This document shows, piece by piece, positions 36,161-48,025 of a stretch of 64,000 bases of DNA. The stretch is from contig OZ024871.1 of NCBI GenBank assembly GCA_964017185.1, positions 31,348,488-31,412,487 on the forward strand. Direction: 5' to 3'. The translations under genes and the position numbers were made by a program. How positions within the stretch are numbered: the stretch's first letter is position 1; each line of letters opens with the position of its first letter. A model generated the notes under the pieces. That model did no database searches. It worked only from the letters and a program-made list of their open reading frames with translations, and had not been told where the DNA came from. The stretch is from Rugalucina vietnamica. Taxonomy: Eukaryota > Mollusca > Bivalvia > Lucinida > Lucinidae.

Positions 36161-36440
36161 GAGATCCATAAACTTGTTTATTAATGTCACTTTCCTATTT
36201 GAGATGTTTGAATTTTTAACAACTAACCCCTTGAAATGGTTGCAAAAATATATATTGACTCGTATAAGCGTTTACTTAATTAATTATAAACTGTGCTTGA
36301 CATAGTAGCTTTTTCCCAAACGTAGTTTCTCTCACGATGAGGGTTATATGATGTGATTTATCTTTGCAGACGTCTGGGATTCCAAAATAAAGTATCGACA
36401 AAATGCTCATTTAAATTGGATAATCGTATCTCAGTCTGTC

Positions 36441-36475
<35 letters not shown>

Positions 36476-36484
36476 GTTTTATTC

Positions 36485-36625
36485 TAGAATTACACGGAAA
36501 GCGACATATCTAGATGTACTGTCACCACTGTCTGCAAATTGTTCGTTTTCACAGAATTACACGGAAAGCGACATATCTAGATGTACTGTCATCACTGTCT
36601 GCAAATTGTTCGTTTTCACCATAGT
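36485..36625. repeat. 70-bp tandem duplication
   Basis: AGAATTACACGGAAAGCGAC through TTGTTCGTTTTCAC occurs twice in a row here (starts about 36485 and 36555) but once in units 1 (6284) and 2 (23416). Confidence 0.85.
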
Positions 36626-37120
36626 TTGACCACGATTCCGGACAAAGTATGCCGTATTCGTAAGAAAAAAAAACAACACAACAAAACATACTTTTGAAAA
36701 TAGAATTTAAATCAAAATTATACATATGCTAAGCAATTACTGTACTGTATTTGAAATCCTAGAAGCCAATGTAATTGACAACATTCACAATAACAAATTA
36801 TTTACTTTGCCCAACAGCAGACAATTTGCTGACGGAATTGTTTGATGCATGTGCTGTGTAGCGAGAAAACAATATACTCGTTGCAATTCTTAGGCCATAT
36901 TTAAAGTCACCTTATTTAAAGGCCATATTGTTGGTTTGTACATTGTAACCTTAATGTAGCTGCATTGTAGTATCAAACAGCCGTAAGCGTTTAAAGGTAT
37001 ATCGACTTGCATACTATCAAAGGTAAATTTGGCTTAAACTGCTAATGAAAATGTTTCTGCTCCCTCCTTCAAACGCACACATTTCAAAAAAGCTGCCCTG
37101 TCAGCAGATGATCCTTAAAC

Positions 37121-37726
37121 AGCAGTCACACATTAGCGTTTGAGCCAAACGCGCGCCAGGCGTGTTGACAAAAATGTAAAATTCAACATACGCCTGGAGC
37201 ACGTCGGAAACACGTTAGAAGTGCGTTACACGTGCGTTTTGTACGCTTGGTGTACGTCCGGTGCGCGTCGCTGTAAGTCGCTGCGCGCTCCAGGCGCGTT
37301 TGGGCTCAACATTTTTTTAAACATGCTTAAAAATTTTCGAGAAGCTCGGCGTGTCCCGGTCGTGTGTCTTAAACGTTTCGAATAAGTTCCACGCGCGTTA
37401 CAGCGCGTTGAATACGCTTCGAACACGTTCGGCGAATGTTTGGAGCACGCCAGTGTACGCTACATTATGATGTATTGCTTCAGTAGCGTACCCCAAGCGC
37501 GTGTGAGACGTGTGTTGAACGTTTGCTGCGCGCCTGTAGCGGCGTGCATAGCGTGTTTGGGACGTAACACAACTATGAATTTTTTATAGGTCCGGCACCC
37601 GCCTCAGTCACGCGCTACTGTGTGACTGCTAAAGCGAATTAATCATTTATATACGTCCAAAATCTTCACCGTGTTGAGATTTTTCATACGCCCGGTGCGC
37701 GTTTGGGTTATGCGCTAGTGTGACTG
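37121..37726. mobile_element. CpG-rich TIR element
   Basis: Begins AGCAGTCACACATTAGCG. An inverted match GCTACTGTGTGACTGCT ends at 37629, and a second, CGCTAGTGTGACTG, at 37726. The body is strikingly rich in CGCGTT/ACGCG words (CGTGTGAGACGTGTGTTGAA and others), unlike the AT-rich surroundings. Absent from units 1 and 2 (GATCCTTACATTCGTACTAG at about 24001). Target duplication unclear. Confidence 0.65.
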
Positions 37727-39254
37727 TGTACTTTCGTACTAGAGTGCCCGCATCATACAAGATTACAAGATTTTCACTCTGAATGGTGTTTAAACAACTG
37801 CAAAGGGCGCTCGGCTTCACATTGTGAAGAATAAATGGCAGTTGTATCACTTCGAATGCAGGCTGAAGACTATCCAACTAGAATTCAAAAGTGTATTTAC
37901 AAGCCACTCAAAATTCTCAAGCGTGTGACAAAGGCCTATCGCCTGTTTTTAGCTGCTAGAATAACCAAATAGTTCGAAAGAATGTGCATTTTGACGTTGC
38001 TCGACATAAGCAAGGACCCTCCACACAAATGTAACGAAAATGGTTTACATGTAATAATTATGTTTATCATAGCATTTTGCCAGTACATATTGTAGTATGA
38101 GCCAAGAGGAGTAAACAGAAAAAAAAATAATTTACGATATGAGGCGGCTTTGAGGTTGTATAGAACTTTCCTCTTTGCTCATCACAGATCATCACAGCAT
38201 TTCTACACCTTGTAATTTCTTATCTAAAACGTGCAAATGCACAGTACTCAGTATTGGGACTTTCATAACAATAAAGGTTGTGTTTAAATGCCCGCAATGC
38301 ATCGAATATAACAAATTTCATTGCACATGAGTCTTCAGTGCTACCTACCTTTCCACCGTACCACTGTCAGTATCGTTGAGAAGACTTTCCCTCTGCTCCG
38401 CATCATGTTTCCCATTTAACAGCACCGGTTTAGCTGCTTCACTGCATTGTCATAAGACAACTTCTATTTCATTGAAGATATGGAATGGTCTACAGTACCG
38501 GCCTAAACCCACTGTGTTCGACGCCATCCGTGTAAAGTAAATGCCAGCTCATCCTATCTTTATTAAGTGAATGTCATTTCATTTCACCTCGAATTTCTGT
38601 TAGAAAATACTGTCAAAATATCTTGTCCAGAATCTCACTGCACCTGTCGGTTTACTTCTGGTTTAAACAATATTTATTCAAAATTATTATTATGCATGTG
38701 TAATATATACTGTCCAATAACATATGGAGCACCATGCGACAGATTTTATATTTACTATTTATTGAGGTCCTTTTATTTGAGGTAGATGTCATATTAACAG
38801 CTGGTGGCCATTTTCTGAAAGTGATAATATTTCCCTAAGTAAAATTTTACTTTTGTTATCACAGTCAGACCACAAATTCCATATCAAATATAACGGAATG
38901 TTTAAGAACATTCCTGGACTCTCGTGTTCAATATTATGGCTATTTTAAGTCCAACAATTATCGTACACACCAAACCTTAAAACATGATTAGTTTGCGTAT
39001 ATTTAAGTACCATCGTTACCTTAGATACACCTGCGTTCTTTCTCTTAGTCTCGTCTTCTAAATTAGCGTCGCCAGTAGTGTCTTTGGGCTTTGCAATTTT
39101 ATCTATGGATGTAGGTTAACCTCAATATGTCAAATTCTTCACAAAAAATCAGTGCCTAATTACAAAATGCCTTGTATTGTCCCCGTATTACAATTGCTCA
39201 GTGACGGAAATCGCTTTCATTATTAGCAGGTGAAATATAGACATGTAAAGGGAT

Positions 39255-39325
39255 GCACTGAGCTGGGCTCGAACCCGGATCGATGCGGTAGAAATCAGGC
39301 GGGCGTCATAACCACGAGCCTGAAA
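39255..39325 (-). mobile_element. tRNA-like SINE head
   Basis: Third paralog of the SINE head at 13390 and 25588. The B box GGGTTCGAGCCCAG is intact on the minus strand. Confidence 0.5.
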
Positions 39326-40139
39326 GATCCAGAAGAATTTCTTTACAGGTCTATATTTCTCCATCTACTACACACATATGCATAGTATGATTGACACAGA
39401 CATCAAATCAAATATGCGTTTACAAACTGTATGTTCGGTTATACAAATCATAAAATAATATGTTTCTGAATTTCCTTCTTTACAATCATTCGTAGAAGGT
39501 CTGAACCATTCCTGGGCACGAAAACCGCTCACATACTAGCAAACATAGAAGGAAACTGATCCTATATTTATGCAAAACACACAAAAAAGTTTTTGTTGTT
39601 TTTATTCCGTATTTCCTTCACCAGAGTCATTGGTTGAGAGATTTAACAATAACTGTAAACTGCTGAAGGCGACAAAAGACGATTCTGCAAACAACCAAGA
39701 ACCCGACAAAAACCATAGAACAACTCTTATCAACAAGTGTACAAGTAATTTAATTTGTTGTATATAAAGTGACTGTAGATCGAAGACATTTATCATACTC
39801 TTCGGCTGATCACACGGGTGTGTGTATTTCTTTGACTTTATCGAGTTTTGACTCAATTAGTGTCACACAAGTCATATTAGCGCAATGTCTGCTATCTTTT
39901 ATTCCAATACATTACTTTATCTCTAATATATCACAATTACTGAAAAGGACACATATATAAAACAACAAGACCGCAACGGACTAGTTCCTCACGAATTCGA
40001 AGTTGGGAATAAAGTTTATTTTAAAGTACGGATATATTTGTCGATTTTATGACCGTTTATGTGGCCTGGATGATATATGCGGCCTCTTTAGACTTCCCTT
40101 GTGTAAAATTTTGAAATTGAAGTATATTTATCTGGCTAT

Positions 40140-40249
40140 CGTGGCCGGTTTATAAAGGGTCACTGATGAGGGTTCAGTACCCGAAATTGCGCAATATGGC
40201 CCATACTATCTCGCTTTCAACGAAAATCACTGCTTTCAAAGGATCAAAC
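40140..40249 (+). mobile_element. Retrozyme 3' portion with hammerhead, interrupted downstream
   Basis: From about 40140 the sequence follows the hammerhead family (TTTATAAAGGGTCACTGATG), then GCTTTCAAAGGATCAAAC. The next retrozyme bases (TAATATTTTTCTT) are found only after the 3604-bp element, at 43857. The copy is single and 5'-truncated. Confidence 0.65.
40157..40202 (+). ncRNA. Hammerhead ribozyme, type I, intact
   Basis: GGGTCA, core CTGATGA (the canonical form), stem-loop II GGGTTCAGTACCC (GGGT/ACCC), GAAA, stem III ATTG-CG-CAAT, scissile TA, and TGGCCC closing stem I. Stem III is one pair longer than in the 12-kb copies and stem II has a different sequence that still pairs, which is covariation supporting a real RNA fold. 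Confidence 0.9.
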
Positions 40250-42959
40250 TCACCCTGTCCAACGTTGACGACGGTGAAACGGCCCCAACACCGGTTACTA
40301 CGGTGCTTTCGCTACAAAATTTGATGGATGCGAATAAATTTCTTGTTTTGTTCAATGTTATATAAACGTTTGCGATGAAGTAAAACGCCCATCTAATGGA
40401 GAATTAACTTGACTTTTTATTTCTGCTTGAACGAAAAACTGTTTTTGTATAATTTTTCCAAACATTCGATTCAAAGTTGGTAAACAAGGTTCGGCCAAGG
40501 CCTATTCGGCCGACTTCTACAGAAACTGTTCGTATTTTCCAAAATACGCACAAAACTGTAAGCAAATGAGCATTTTGCAATGACTTGTAGGCAAGATTGT
40601 GGGACGTTTGCATCGTTCTCGATAGATTTTCCCCCGAAAAATGCACAGGAAGAATTTTATGGCAAAAAGTAAAATCAACGCCGGTTACTACGGTACCAGA
40701 ATTACCTGGATTGTTGAATAGATGGGCATTTTAGCTTAACAAGATGCGGATTATGTTACTAATTCGTGCCCTGCTTCTGTCTACATACCTCTTTCATGTA
40801 GTTTTGGGAACTATACGTTCATTGGCATGGTATCAATCCTAAAATGAAGAGATTCTAATGAAACAGTTCTGTATTGTTATGAGATAGAATTGGTTCCAAT
40901 AGGAAAACAGGGCTTGTCCGTGACTCACGAATTGCACGTAATTATACTTTGAGGTACCTTGGTATTATAAGCTCCACCAACCTTTCTGCAACGCTTTTAC
41001 TTACTCGCTCAATGACTCTATGACTGACTCACGCATTCGAAAGTTTCGAGTCGAAACATTGTCCAATATGTAATATTTACATTGTTCTAAAACCTCCTTA
41101 GATGAACCATTTGATGTCCATCTGTGTTCATACTTCCATTTTTTACGATTTTCAGTCAATAACCTTTTCATTACATGTATATACCCTAACGTACGCAATG
41201 GAAGGTTTGTGAATGCTAATTCCTGGCATCTCCAGTCCTGATAGACATTTCATTTGGCCACATTTCATGTAAAAAGGTATCGTTTTAACGACTTATCACC
41301 ATATTGCAACACACGCAGAGCTTCGCCTTTGTGTACGCGAGAACCGTGACGTTGCAGTAAAATTGATGACGTCGACGTGACTCTTGGGCGTCGTTGCGAT
41401 CGGAAATTTCATGAACAGTGTTAGAAATTCGGAGTATTGCGAACACTTTTAAATTATTGTTCTTCCAAAATTTGAGGTATTTGTCCTGAAATGAAGTTTT
41501 GTGTATTTATTGTGCGAGGAAATCTGTATTTTTTCTAGTTTCGTCGTTCGTTTAGTTGAAATGGAAATGGAAAATGGCTGCCAGATATTGTTTTCCAATG
41601 GCGACCTACTGTACTATCGAAAGTAGTCCCGCCGGGAACTTGCTTCTTTAGACCCGTGCAAACTATTGAATATGACATAAGTTTCCATCGAAAGCATTCT
41701 AAACTATTGAATATGGAAAATTCTAACAACCCTCGCCTATATAGCCAATGGTTAAAAAACGTGTTATATTGTGCATCAGTTTCACTGGGCGAATAATCGT
41801 GACTTTAATTTACGATGTTTTTACGCCATTTTTGTTAGATTATGGCCTCAGATATCTCATAAGTCACGTTACCTTGACGTTAGACGGTGTAACGTCATTT
41901 CAACGCGTTAAAACGTAACAATTATGTGTAGACATTTGCGGTAACGTCAAAAGTTTGGCGAAATTTCATCAGTGCAATGGTCGAAAAGTTATTGAGAAAC
42001 TGAAGGTTTAAAATGATTTTATTTTGTTTATTGCATGTTAGAATCGAAAAAGATTCAGCCCAAGTGCGTGAATTGTTGAATAATAATTCACTGTTTGTCA
42101 GTCAGTTGTATGCAGATAAATCACTCGCGTTGCGAGCTCGTGATTTGATCTCACAACTCACTGCTAGAGCTGATCTTTTTATTAAATATTCAATATTTTC
42201 AGCAATGTAAAGTGAACGGAGTAATTTCTTCGGTATAAATAAAATGTGAGATATACATGGATGCTGTGTTCGAGCAAAATTTGGATTTCAAATGGCACGC
42301 CAATCTAGAATAGCAGTCCCACAAAATGTCGAAGCCCTTCCCAATCTGGCCACAACAGTTACTGTTGACTGGAACGTCAAAACAAGAACAAACATACAAA
42401 CAAATAATTTATCTCCCCATCAGTGACATCATACATGCCCCTTATGTTAACCGTATATTGCCTCATATAGTTATTTGGAATGCTATACCCGAAATACACT
42501 AAATAATCAAATTGATACGTATATGTTTACATATTTTTGTCAGAAAATGGAATGTCACGTCTGTGGAAAAAAAATCCCAACCAAACAAGATCTTTTCAAT
42601 GGGGAGAAGATTATCTTTTCAGCAGATACTGGACTTCTTAGTTCAATTGGAGTTCGGTCTTCAATGAAAGTCTCTAAGGTTCGCGTTTGAAACGAATGTG
42701 AATCTATCTTATATGGAAACGTTTCATAAAAAAAAACCCTATTCAATATAGATTTGATGTCCATGCCAAATGAAGGTAAAGTTCCCGAAACCTATATGAA
42801 AGAGGTGTGTAGGCAGAAGCATGACACAAATAAGTAAGAAAATCCGCATCTTGTAAAGTATCCAACAATGCAGGTAAATCTGGCACCGTTGTAACCGGCG
42901 TTGTTTTTTCTTTTTATCATAAAATTCTTCGAGAAAAATTATCGAAAATAATAATAATG

Positions 42960-42991
<32 letters not shown>

Positions 42992-43853
42992 TATTATTAT
43001 TATTATAAAATACTGGATAATGTTTCGACTCGAAACTTCCGAATGCGTGAGTCAGTCATAGAGTCATTGAGCAAGTAAGTAAGTACAAGCAAGAAAGTAC
43101 TTCAATTAAAAAGGGTTGCAGAAAGGTTGGTGAAACTTATAATACCAAGGTACCTCAAAGTAAAATTACGTGCAATTGGTGAGTCACGGACTCAATTGAT
43201 GAGCCCTGTTTTCCTATTGGAACCACTTCTATAACAATACGGAACTGTTTCATTAGAATCTCTTCATTTTAGGGTTGATAACCATGCCAATGAACGTATA
43301 GTTCCCGAAACTACATAAAAGAGGTATGTAGGCAGAAGCAGGGCACGAATTAGTAACACAATCCGCATCTTGTAAAGCTACACGTAGAATGCCCAGCTAT
43401 CCAACAATCCATGTAATTCTGGTACCGTAGTAACCGGTGTTGTTTTTACTTTTTGCCATAAAATTCTTCCTGTGCATCTATCGAAACCGATGCAAACGTC
43501 CCACAATCGTGCCTACAAGTCATTGCAAAATGCTCGTTTGCTTACACTTTTGTGCGTATTTTGGAAAATACGAACAGTTTCTGTAGAAATCGGCCGAATA
43601 GGCCTTGGCCGAACCTTGTTTACCAACTTTGAATCGAATGTTTGGAAAAATTATGCAAAAACAGTTTTTCGTTCAAGCAGAAATAAAAAGTCAAGTTAAT
43701 TCTCCATTAGATGGGCGTTTTACTTCATCGCAAACGTTTATATAACATTGAACAAAGCAAGAAATTTATTCGCATCCATCAAATGTTATAGCGAAAGCAC
43801 CGTAGTAACCGGTGTTGGGACCGTTTCACCGTCGTCAACGTTGGACAGGGTGA
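40250..43853 (+). mobile_element. 3604-bp foldback-like element with long inverted ends
   Basis: Starts TCACCCTGTCCAACGTTGAC and ends with its complement. The inverted ends continue for about 800 bp (40250 to about 41075 against about 43018-43853), including GCACCGTAGTAACCGGTGTT-type blocks. AAC flanks both sides (40247-40249 and 43854-43856). A third partial copy of the end lies at about 42740-42950, beside a TAA/TTA microsatellite (42953-43005). ORFs in the arms are mirrored frames without recognisable domains. No transposase was found. Confidence 0.8.
42953..43005. repeat. TAA/TTA palindromic microsatellite
   Basis: Run of TAA units switching to TTA units, which forms a self-complementary tract. 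Confidence 0.9.
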
Positions 43854-45164
43854 AACTAATATTTTTCTTACAGCTGAGTTTTGTGATGCGCTATGTTTTT
43901 ACAGGTACTTTTAAGCTTTATTCACAGCAACATCGCTCGAATCCTTTTAAAATCCTTTGTAATATCTTGTTTGATTGCATATAGTGCTGATACAACGTTC
44001 ACGTGCCCATTCGCATGTCATTTTAAGTTTCATATTCGATTATATTTTGGGTTTCACAGACAATAATATTGCTACACGTTTATTGAAGACTACAGACTAC
44101 AAAAAATAAATCAATGTTTTGGCTTCTTGGTGTACGATACTCAAACCAAGATCCACAGACCCATTTTCATTTGCAGAATAAGGAAACTACCTGTGTGTTG
44201 ACAATTACTAACGTAGCGGGAAAATGCAACAAACCATGCGCTTTGAGTGGGAATATATTTTCATAAAACAGAATCTTTTCATGTAAGGATTTTATGCAGT
44301 GCAAATTGCTTAAAGACGTCTGGAGTTCTAAACTACAGTATCATAAAAAGACGCATTTGACTGGATGTGTTAAAATAAAACAAAGACAAATATCGCATTT
44401 CTTATAGCATTACATAGGCAAGTGACATTTTGAGATGTTATGCTACCATCTCTCATACTTCGCAAGATAGATGCTATATTAATGCATGTTGAATGTTTTT
44501 CGTGATTATGCAAATCATGCAAATGCACAGAAAAGTGAATTTAAATTTAAAAAAATCTTTTATAAAAGTACGGTATTGAAATCCTAAAAGCCAATTGTAA
44601 TTGACAGCATTCCCAATAACAAATTATTTACTTTGCCCAACAGCATACAATTTGCTGACGGAATCGTCTATCGCACATGCGCTCCGTCGCGAGAAAACCT
44701 GTCGGAAGCGTTGAACAACTTAATCATGTTGGCTGACAACTATGCTCAATATGCTGCTCTGCATTTAACAGAATGCAGATTCAGATAAGTTTTTTGACAC
44801 TCTTCAGAGCCCTATTAATTATGCCTGTTTTCAATTCTATCTTAACTGCTTTACCCACCAAATACGTGTTGTACAAGGGAAATTAAGTTTAAATTAGTAC
44901 AGAGTTTGCAGACACTGTAGACATGATGCACGCACCGTGAACAATTCTAAAATGGCCCAATGAGCTCTTGAACAGCTGATACGTACTCTGCTTAGCACTG
45001 GTGCATACTATTTTAAATGTAACGTTGTCTTTTGGTTTTTCTAAGAATTAACTTAAATTATTACCATCAATGTATAGATACACTATAGAAAATGATTCAA
45101 AGAAAAACCTGCAAATCTTTGAATATTCACAGTGATGTGCACTGACTTTAATGCTGAACTGTGA

Positions 45165-45255
45165 TTGGTCAGTCGAGAAACGCTTCCAGAATTTGGGAAA
45201 CAGCTATTTGATTGGTCAAATCAAAGGTCACAGGATGGTGGCCTTCTATTGGTTG
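45165..45255. other. Cluster of ATTGG (inverted CCAAT) motifs
   Basis: Three ATTGG pentamers within about 90 bp (TGATTGGTCA, TGATTGGTCA, CTATTGGTTG), partly kept at 52910-53000. No downstream gene was recognised, so promoter function is not supported. Confidence 0.3.
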
Positions 45256-45953
45256 TTGTCAGATCAAACAGCAAGCGAGATCGGATTTTAATCAGATTGC
45301 GCAATGTTACATCTTTAAAACCAAAACTGATTGCGAATACACGGTACACCTACACGGTACCTACCTTTCCATCGAACCACTTGAATTATCGTTGAAAAGA
45401 TTTTCCCTCTATTCCGCATCATGTTTCCCATCTATGTCTTACTTAACCATGTGTTCGAGGCCATACGTGTTATTTGAGTGTCACCTTGTCATTTAGTTCA
45501 GAGTCTCACTGCACGTGACTGTTTACTATTTATTGAGGTCCTTTCTAGATGTTTTTTCAATGCTAGTATTCTTGTATGAAATGATGGACAGTCCAATTTA
45601 TATTTATTTTGTACGTAAATTTACTAATTTATGACAGTCATATCACAAAGTCTATATCAGATACTACAGAATGTGGAAACACACGCTTCTTATAATGACG
45701 TTTTAAGTTCTACAATGCCTATGTGCAGTCCAATCCTTATTTACGTAAATAGAGATCCTCTCGTTTGTTACCGAGGCACACCTGCGCTATATTCAGAGTA
45801 TCATTGGAACAGAGAGAAATTGTGTGGAATTCTACAACCTATTAACGTAATTTACAAAAAATACGTTGTCTCTTCCCACGAATTTCCTTCTTTGCAACCA
45901 TTGGTAGAGAATAATAGAACCTGAACGATGCTGGGTGACGAAATTTGCTCATA

Positions 45954-46918
45954 CGAGGGTGATCCAAGAAGTAATGCGAACTCATGCGTAAATTCTTTCA
46001 CCATTGCCATTTTTCAAGATAGTTTATATCAGAATAACGAAGCAGTATCGATTTTTCCAGATCCGATTACTATTTTGACTGAATCACATAGCAACCCTCG
46101 TTGCCTAGCAACAAGAGAATGCAAGGTTAACGACCTTGGCCACGGTTAAAATGGATTTTATTTATATAATGAAATGTCATAATGTAAAGCATAATTAATT
46201 TAATAATCTTTTTACTCCACAGTACAATAATCCCTTTTAATAAAGTTATTGTACATACATTTGTACCTTGATGAGTTGAACGTAGCACAAGTTATTGAGG
46301 TTCAGCTATCTGTACCCCCTAGAATTTTAGTAAATTTTTGTCGCTCTAAATCTCTACATTTTCATCAACGCCCACTACTTAACCAACAAGATTAAATTCC
46401 ATACAATATTTATTTTTTGAATAGAAATTCTTCGTTAGGCTGTGGGCATAAATGTCGATATTTACATCATTATCTGGGTCAAATATACGCACGAATTATG
46501 GGTATTTGTCGTACTTGGTCGAAATTGTGATATTTTTGTCAGATGCCGTTGCTAGGCAACATAGAATAGTCCCTGATGATCTTTGCATTTCGTTTTCTCT
46601 ATTATTTCCAAACATAAGGCATATATAACACAACGAATATGATTTGTGTGTATATAAATGTCAATTTGATAAATTGGAGCACAAAATCTTTCCATGTACC
46701 CCAAACAAAAATGACATTTTCAGTCAATTTCGCGTCCATGTCGACTTCGGGTCGACAAATCAAATAATCCTTATATCTCAACTTGTCATCTGAACTTCAT
46801 GATATTACACCTAATTACTGCACATATATGCACGTGTAAACATGCCAAATTATTTAAATGTATCTGCATTGGTTACTAAAATATAGTTGTGTTCGCATTA
46901 CTTCTTGGATTACCCACG
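45954..46918 (+). mobile_element. 965-bp mariner-type MITE (TA target)
   Basis: Left end CGAGGGTGATCCAAGAAGTA (then ATGCGAAC) and right end GTTCGCATTACTTCTTGGAT (then TACCCACG) form inverted repeats of about 28 bp. They are flanked by TA (45952-45953 and 46919-46920). The duplicate at 53717-53718 is the empty site (GCTCATATACGGG). The ends resemble Tc1/mariner termini. The interior lacks a recognisable transposase and contains GTTGCCTAGCAAC (about 46096) and GTTGCTAGGCAAC (about 46549) facing each other. Confidence 0.85.
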
Positions 46919-47157
46919 TATAGGGGTATGCATCGTATGATTATCACATGGAGCAAAAGAGATCCTATACTGTGATCATATACTCACAGTTTGTAGAATA
47001 TGAAATCACAACATTTCTTATTGTTTGGTCCCGAATCATTGGTCAAGAGTTTAAACAATAATTGTTAACTGATAATGGCGACAAAAGACAATTCCGTAAA
47101 ACAACCAAGAACTCTTTAAAAACTTAGATCAAACATTATCAACAAGCGTTTTACAAA

Positions 47158-47407
47158 TGAGCCGCCTCATGGGAAAACCAAAAATTTGCATATGCGAAAA
47201 CAAAGGCGCAGATCCATACAAAGGCGCTGATCAGCTTCGCGGTTACCGCGAAGCTGATCAGCGCCTTTGTATTCGCTACACGGATAGTACAATTCCTCTA
47301 CTTTCTAAATCCAAAATTTCCAGTCTCCAGCAATCTTCTGTGCTAGTACAGCCCGGTTTGTGTAGGACCTGTTCGGAAACCACTGGTTTCCCCACGAGGC
47401 GGCTCAA
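47158..47407 (+). mobile_element. Palindrome-centred MITE, family H1, copy 4
   Basis: Starts TGAGCCGCCTCATGGGAAAA and ends CACGAGGCGGCTCA, the best-preserved terminal inverted repeats of the family. The hairpin near 47220-47268 has the centre GCGGTTACCGC and fully matched arms (GGCGCTGATCAGCTTC). Confidence 0.8.
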
Positions 47408-47607
47408 ATTTAATGTGATAGGCATAAAGAGTACACCCAAGGCATATATCATACTCCTAGGCTGATCCCTGCATACGGGTTGAAGCATTTCTTTGACTTT
47501 TTCCAGTTTTGGCCCAATAATGTCACAAAAGTATATTAGCACAATGCCTACGATCTATTATTCCAATATATTTTCTTATATCTAATATATCATATTTACT
47601 GATAAAA

Positions 47608-47639
<32 letters not shown>

Positions 47640-47689
47640 CATATGAAAAATATCTATGCCTTAGATATGAAAAGAAGCGGTTCAAAGGT

Positions 47690-47889
47690 AAAAAGTAGGC
47701 AATGATCAGGAAATGACGCAATGAGAAAGATATTCCCACTCCAAAAACCGAGTTGGGAAAAACTAAATTAACAATCAGATACTTATATTAAGAAGACATA
47801 TCGTAAGCCGAGTGAACAGCTAATTCCCAATAGGTGGTCACTCAGGTACTCGAGCTTAACTAGAATATGAAAACATACATAAGGTGCAA
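47690..47889 (-). mobile_element. Penelope-like 3' tail fragment
   Basis: AAAAGTAGGCAATGATCAGG (3' terminus) through CCCAATAGGTGGTCACTCAG, the terminal 200 bp of the element. Duplicated at 54508-54716. Confidence 0.7.
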
Positions 47890-47964
47890 ACAGTAAATTC
47901 CACCAAAACATAAAACAATTCCACTTCATCATACGATTAGTCGAAGAAGATAACTTCTCGAACA

Positions 47965-47978
47965 CACAAACAAACAAA

Positions 47979-48016
<38 letters not shown>

Positions 48017-48025
48017 TGCGCGCGT
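47965..48025. repeat. CAAA/CA microsatellite
   Basis: CAAACAAACAAACAAACACA followed by about 17 CA units, then a GCGCGCGTGCGTG remnant. Paralog of 14230 and 26401. Confidence 0.9.

Larger units (their letters stand above)
31142..36261 (+). mobile_element. 5120-bp non-autonomous TIR element with GTAT duplication
   Basis: Ends are GAGTCAATATATTTTTTCGT and, reverse-complemented, GAGTCAATATATATTTTTGC, giving about 24 bp of terminal inverted repeat with a few differences. GTAT at 31138-31141 is repeated at 36262-36265. The empty sites in unit 1 (3657-3660) and unit 2 (23205-23208) hold one GTAT. The interior is a patchwork: motif clusters (31515-31945), a degraded hammerhead (32064-32109), a nested inverted-repeat element (about 32234-33300) and a 2.7-kb foldback of monomers (about 33430-36160). 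No transposase ORF. A 4-bp duplication is compatible with several superfamilies (for example Sola-like); unresolved. Confidence 0.85.
30464..45364. repeat. Segmental duplication unit 3 (interrupted)
   Basis: Begins ATGATGGAAAGAC and is collinear with units 1 and 2. It is split by the 5120-bp TIR element (31142-36261), a CpG-rich TIR element (37121-37726) and the 3604-bp foldback element (40250-43853). It lacks the Penelope-like and H2 insertions of units 1 and 2, so it preserves their empty sites. No gene was recognised. Confidence 0.75.

Noticed and set aside
45165-45255. Promoter with CCAAT boxes
   Set aside because: The motifs are short and common, there is no downstream gene, and they are only partly preserved in paralogs.
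45212-45496. 94-codon ORF repeated at 52968-53252
   Set aside because: Conserved only because the region is a recent duplication. Older paralogs (24745 and 38345) do not keep the frame.
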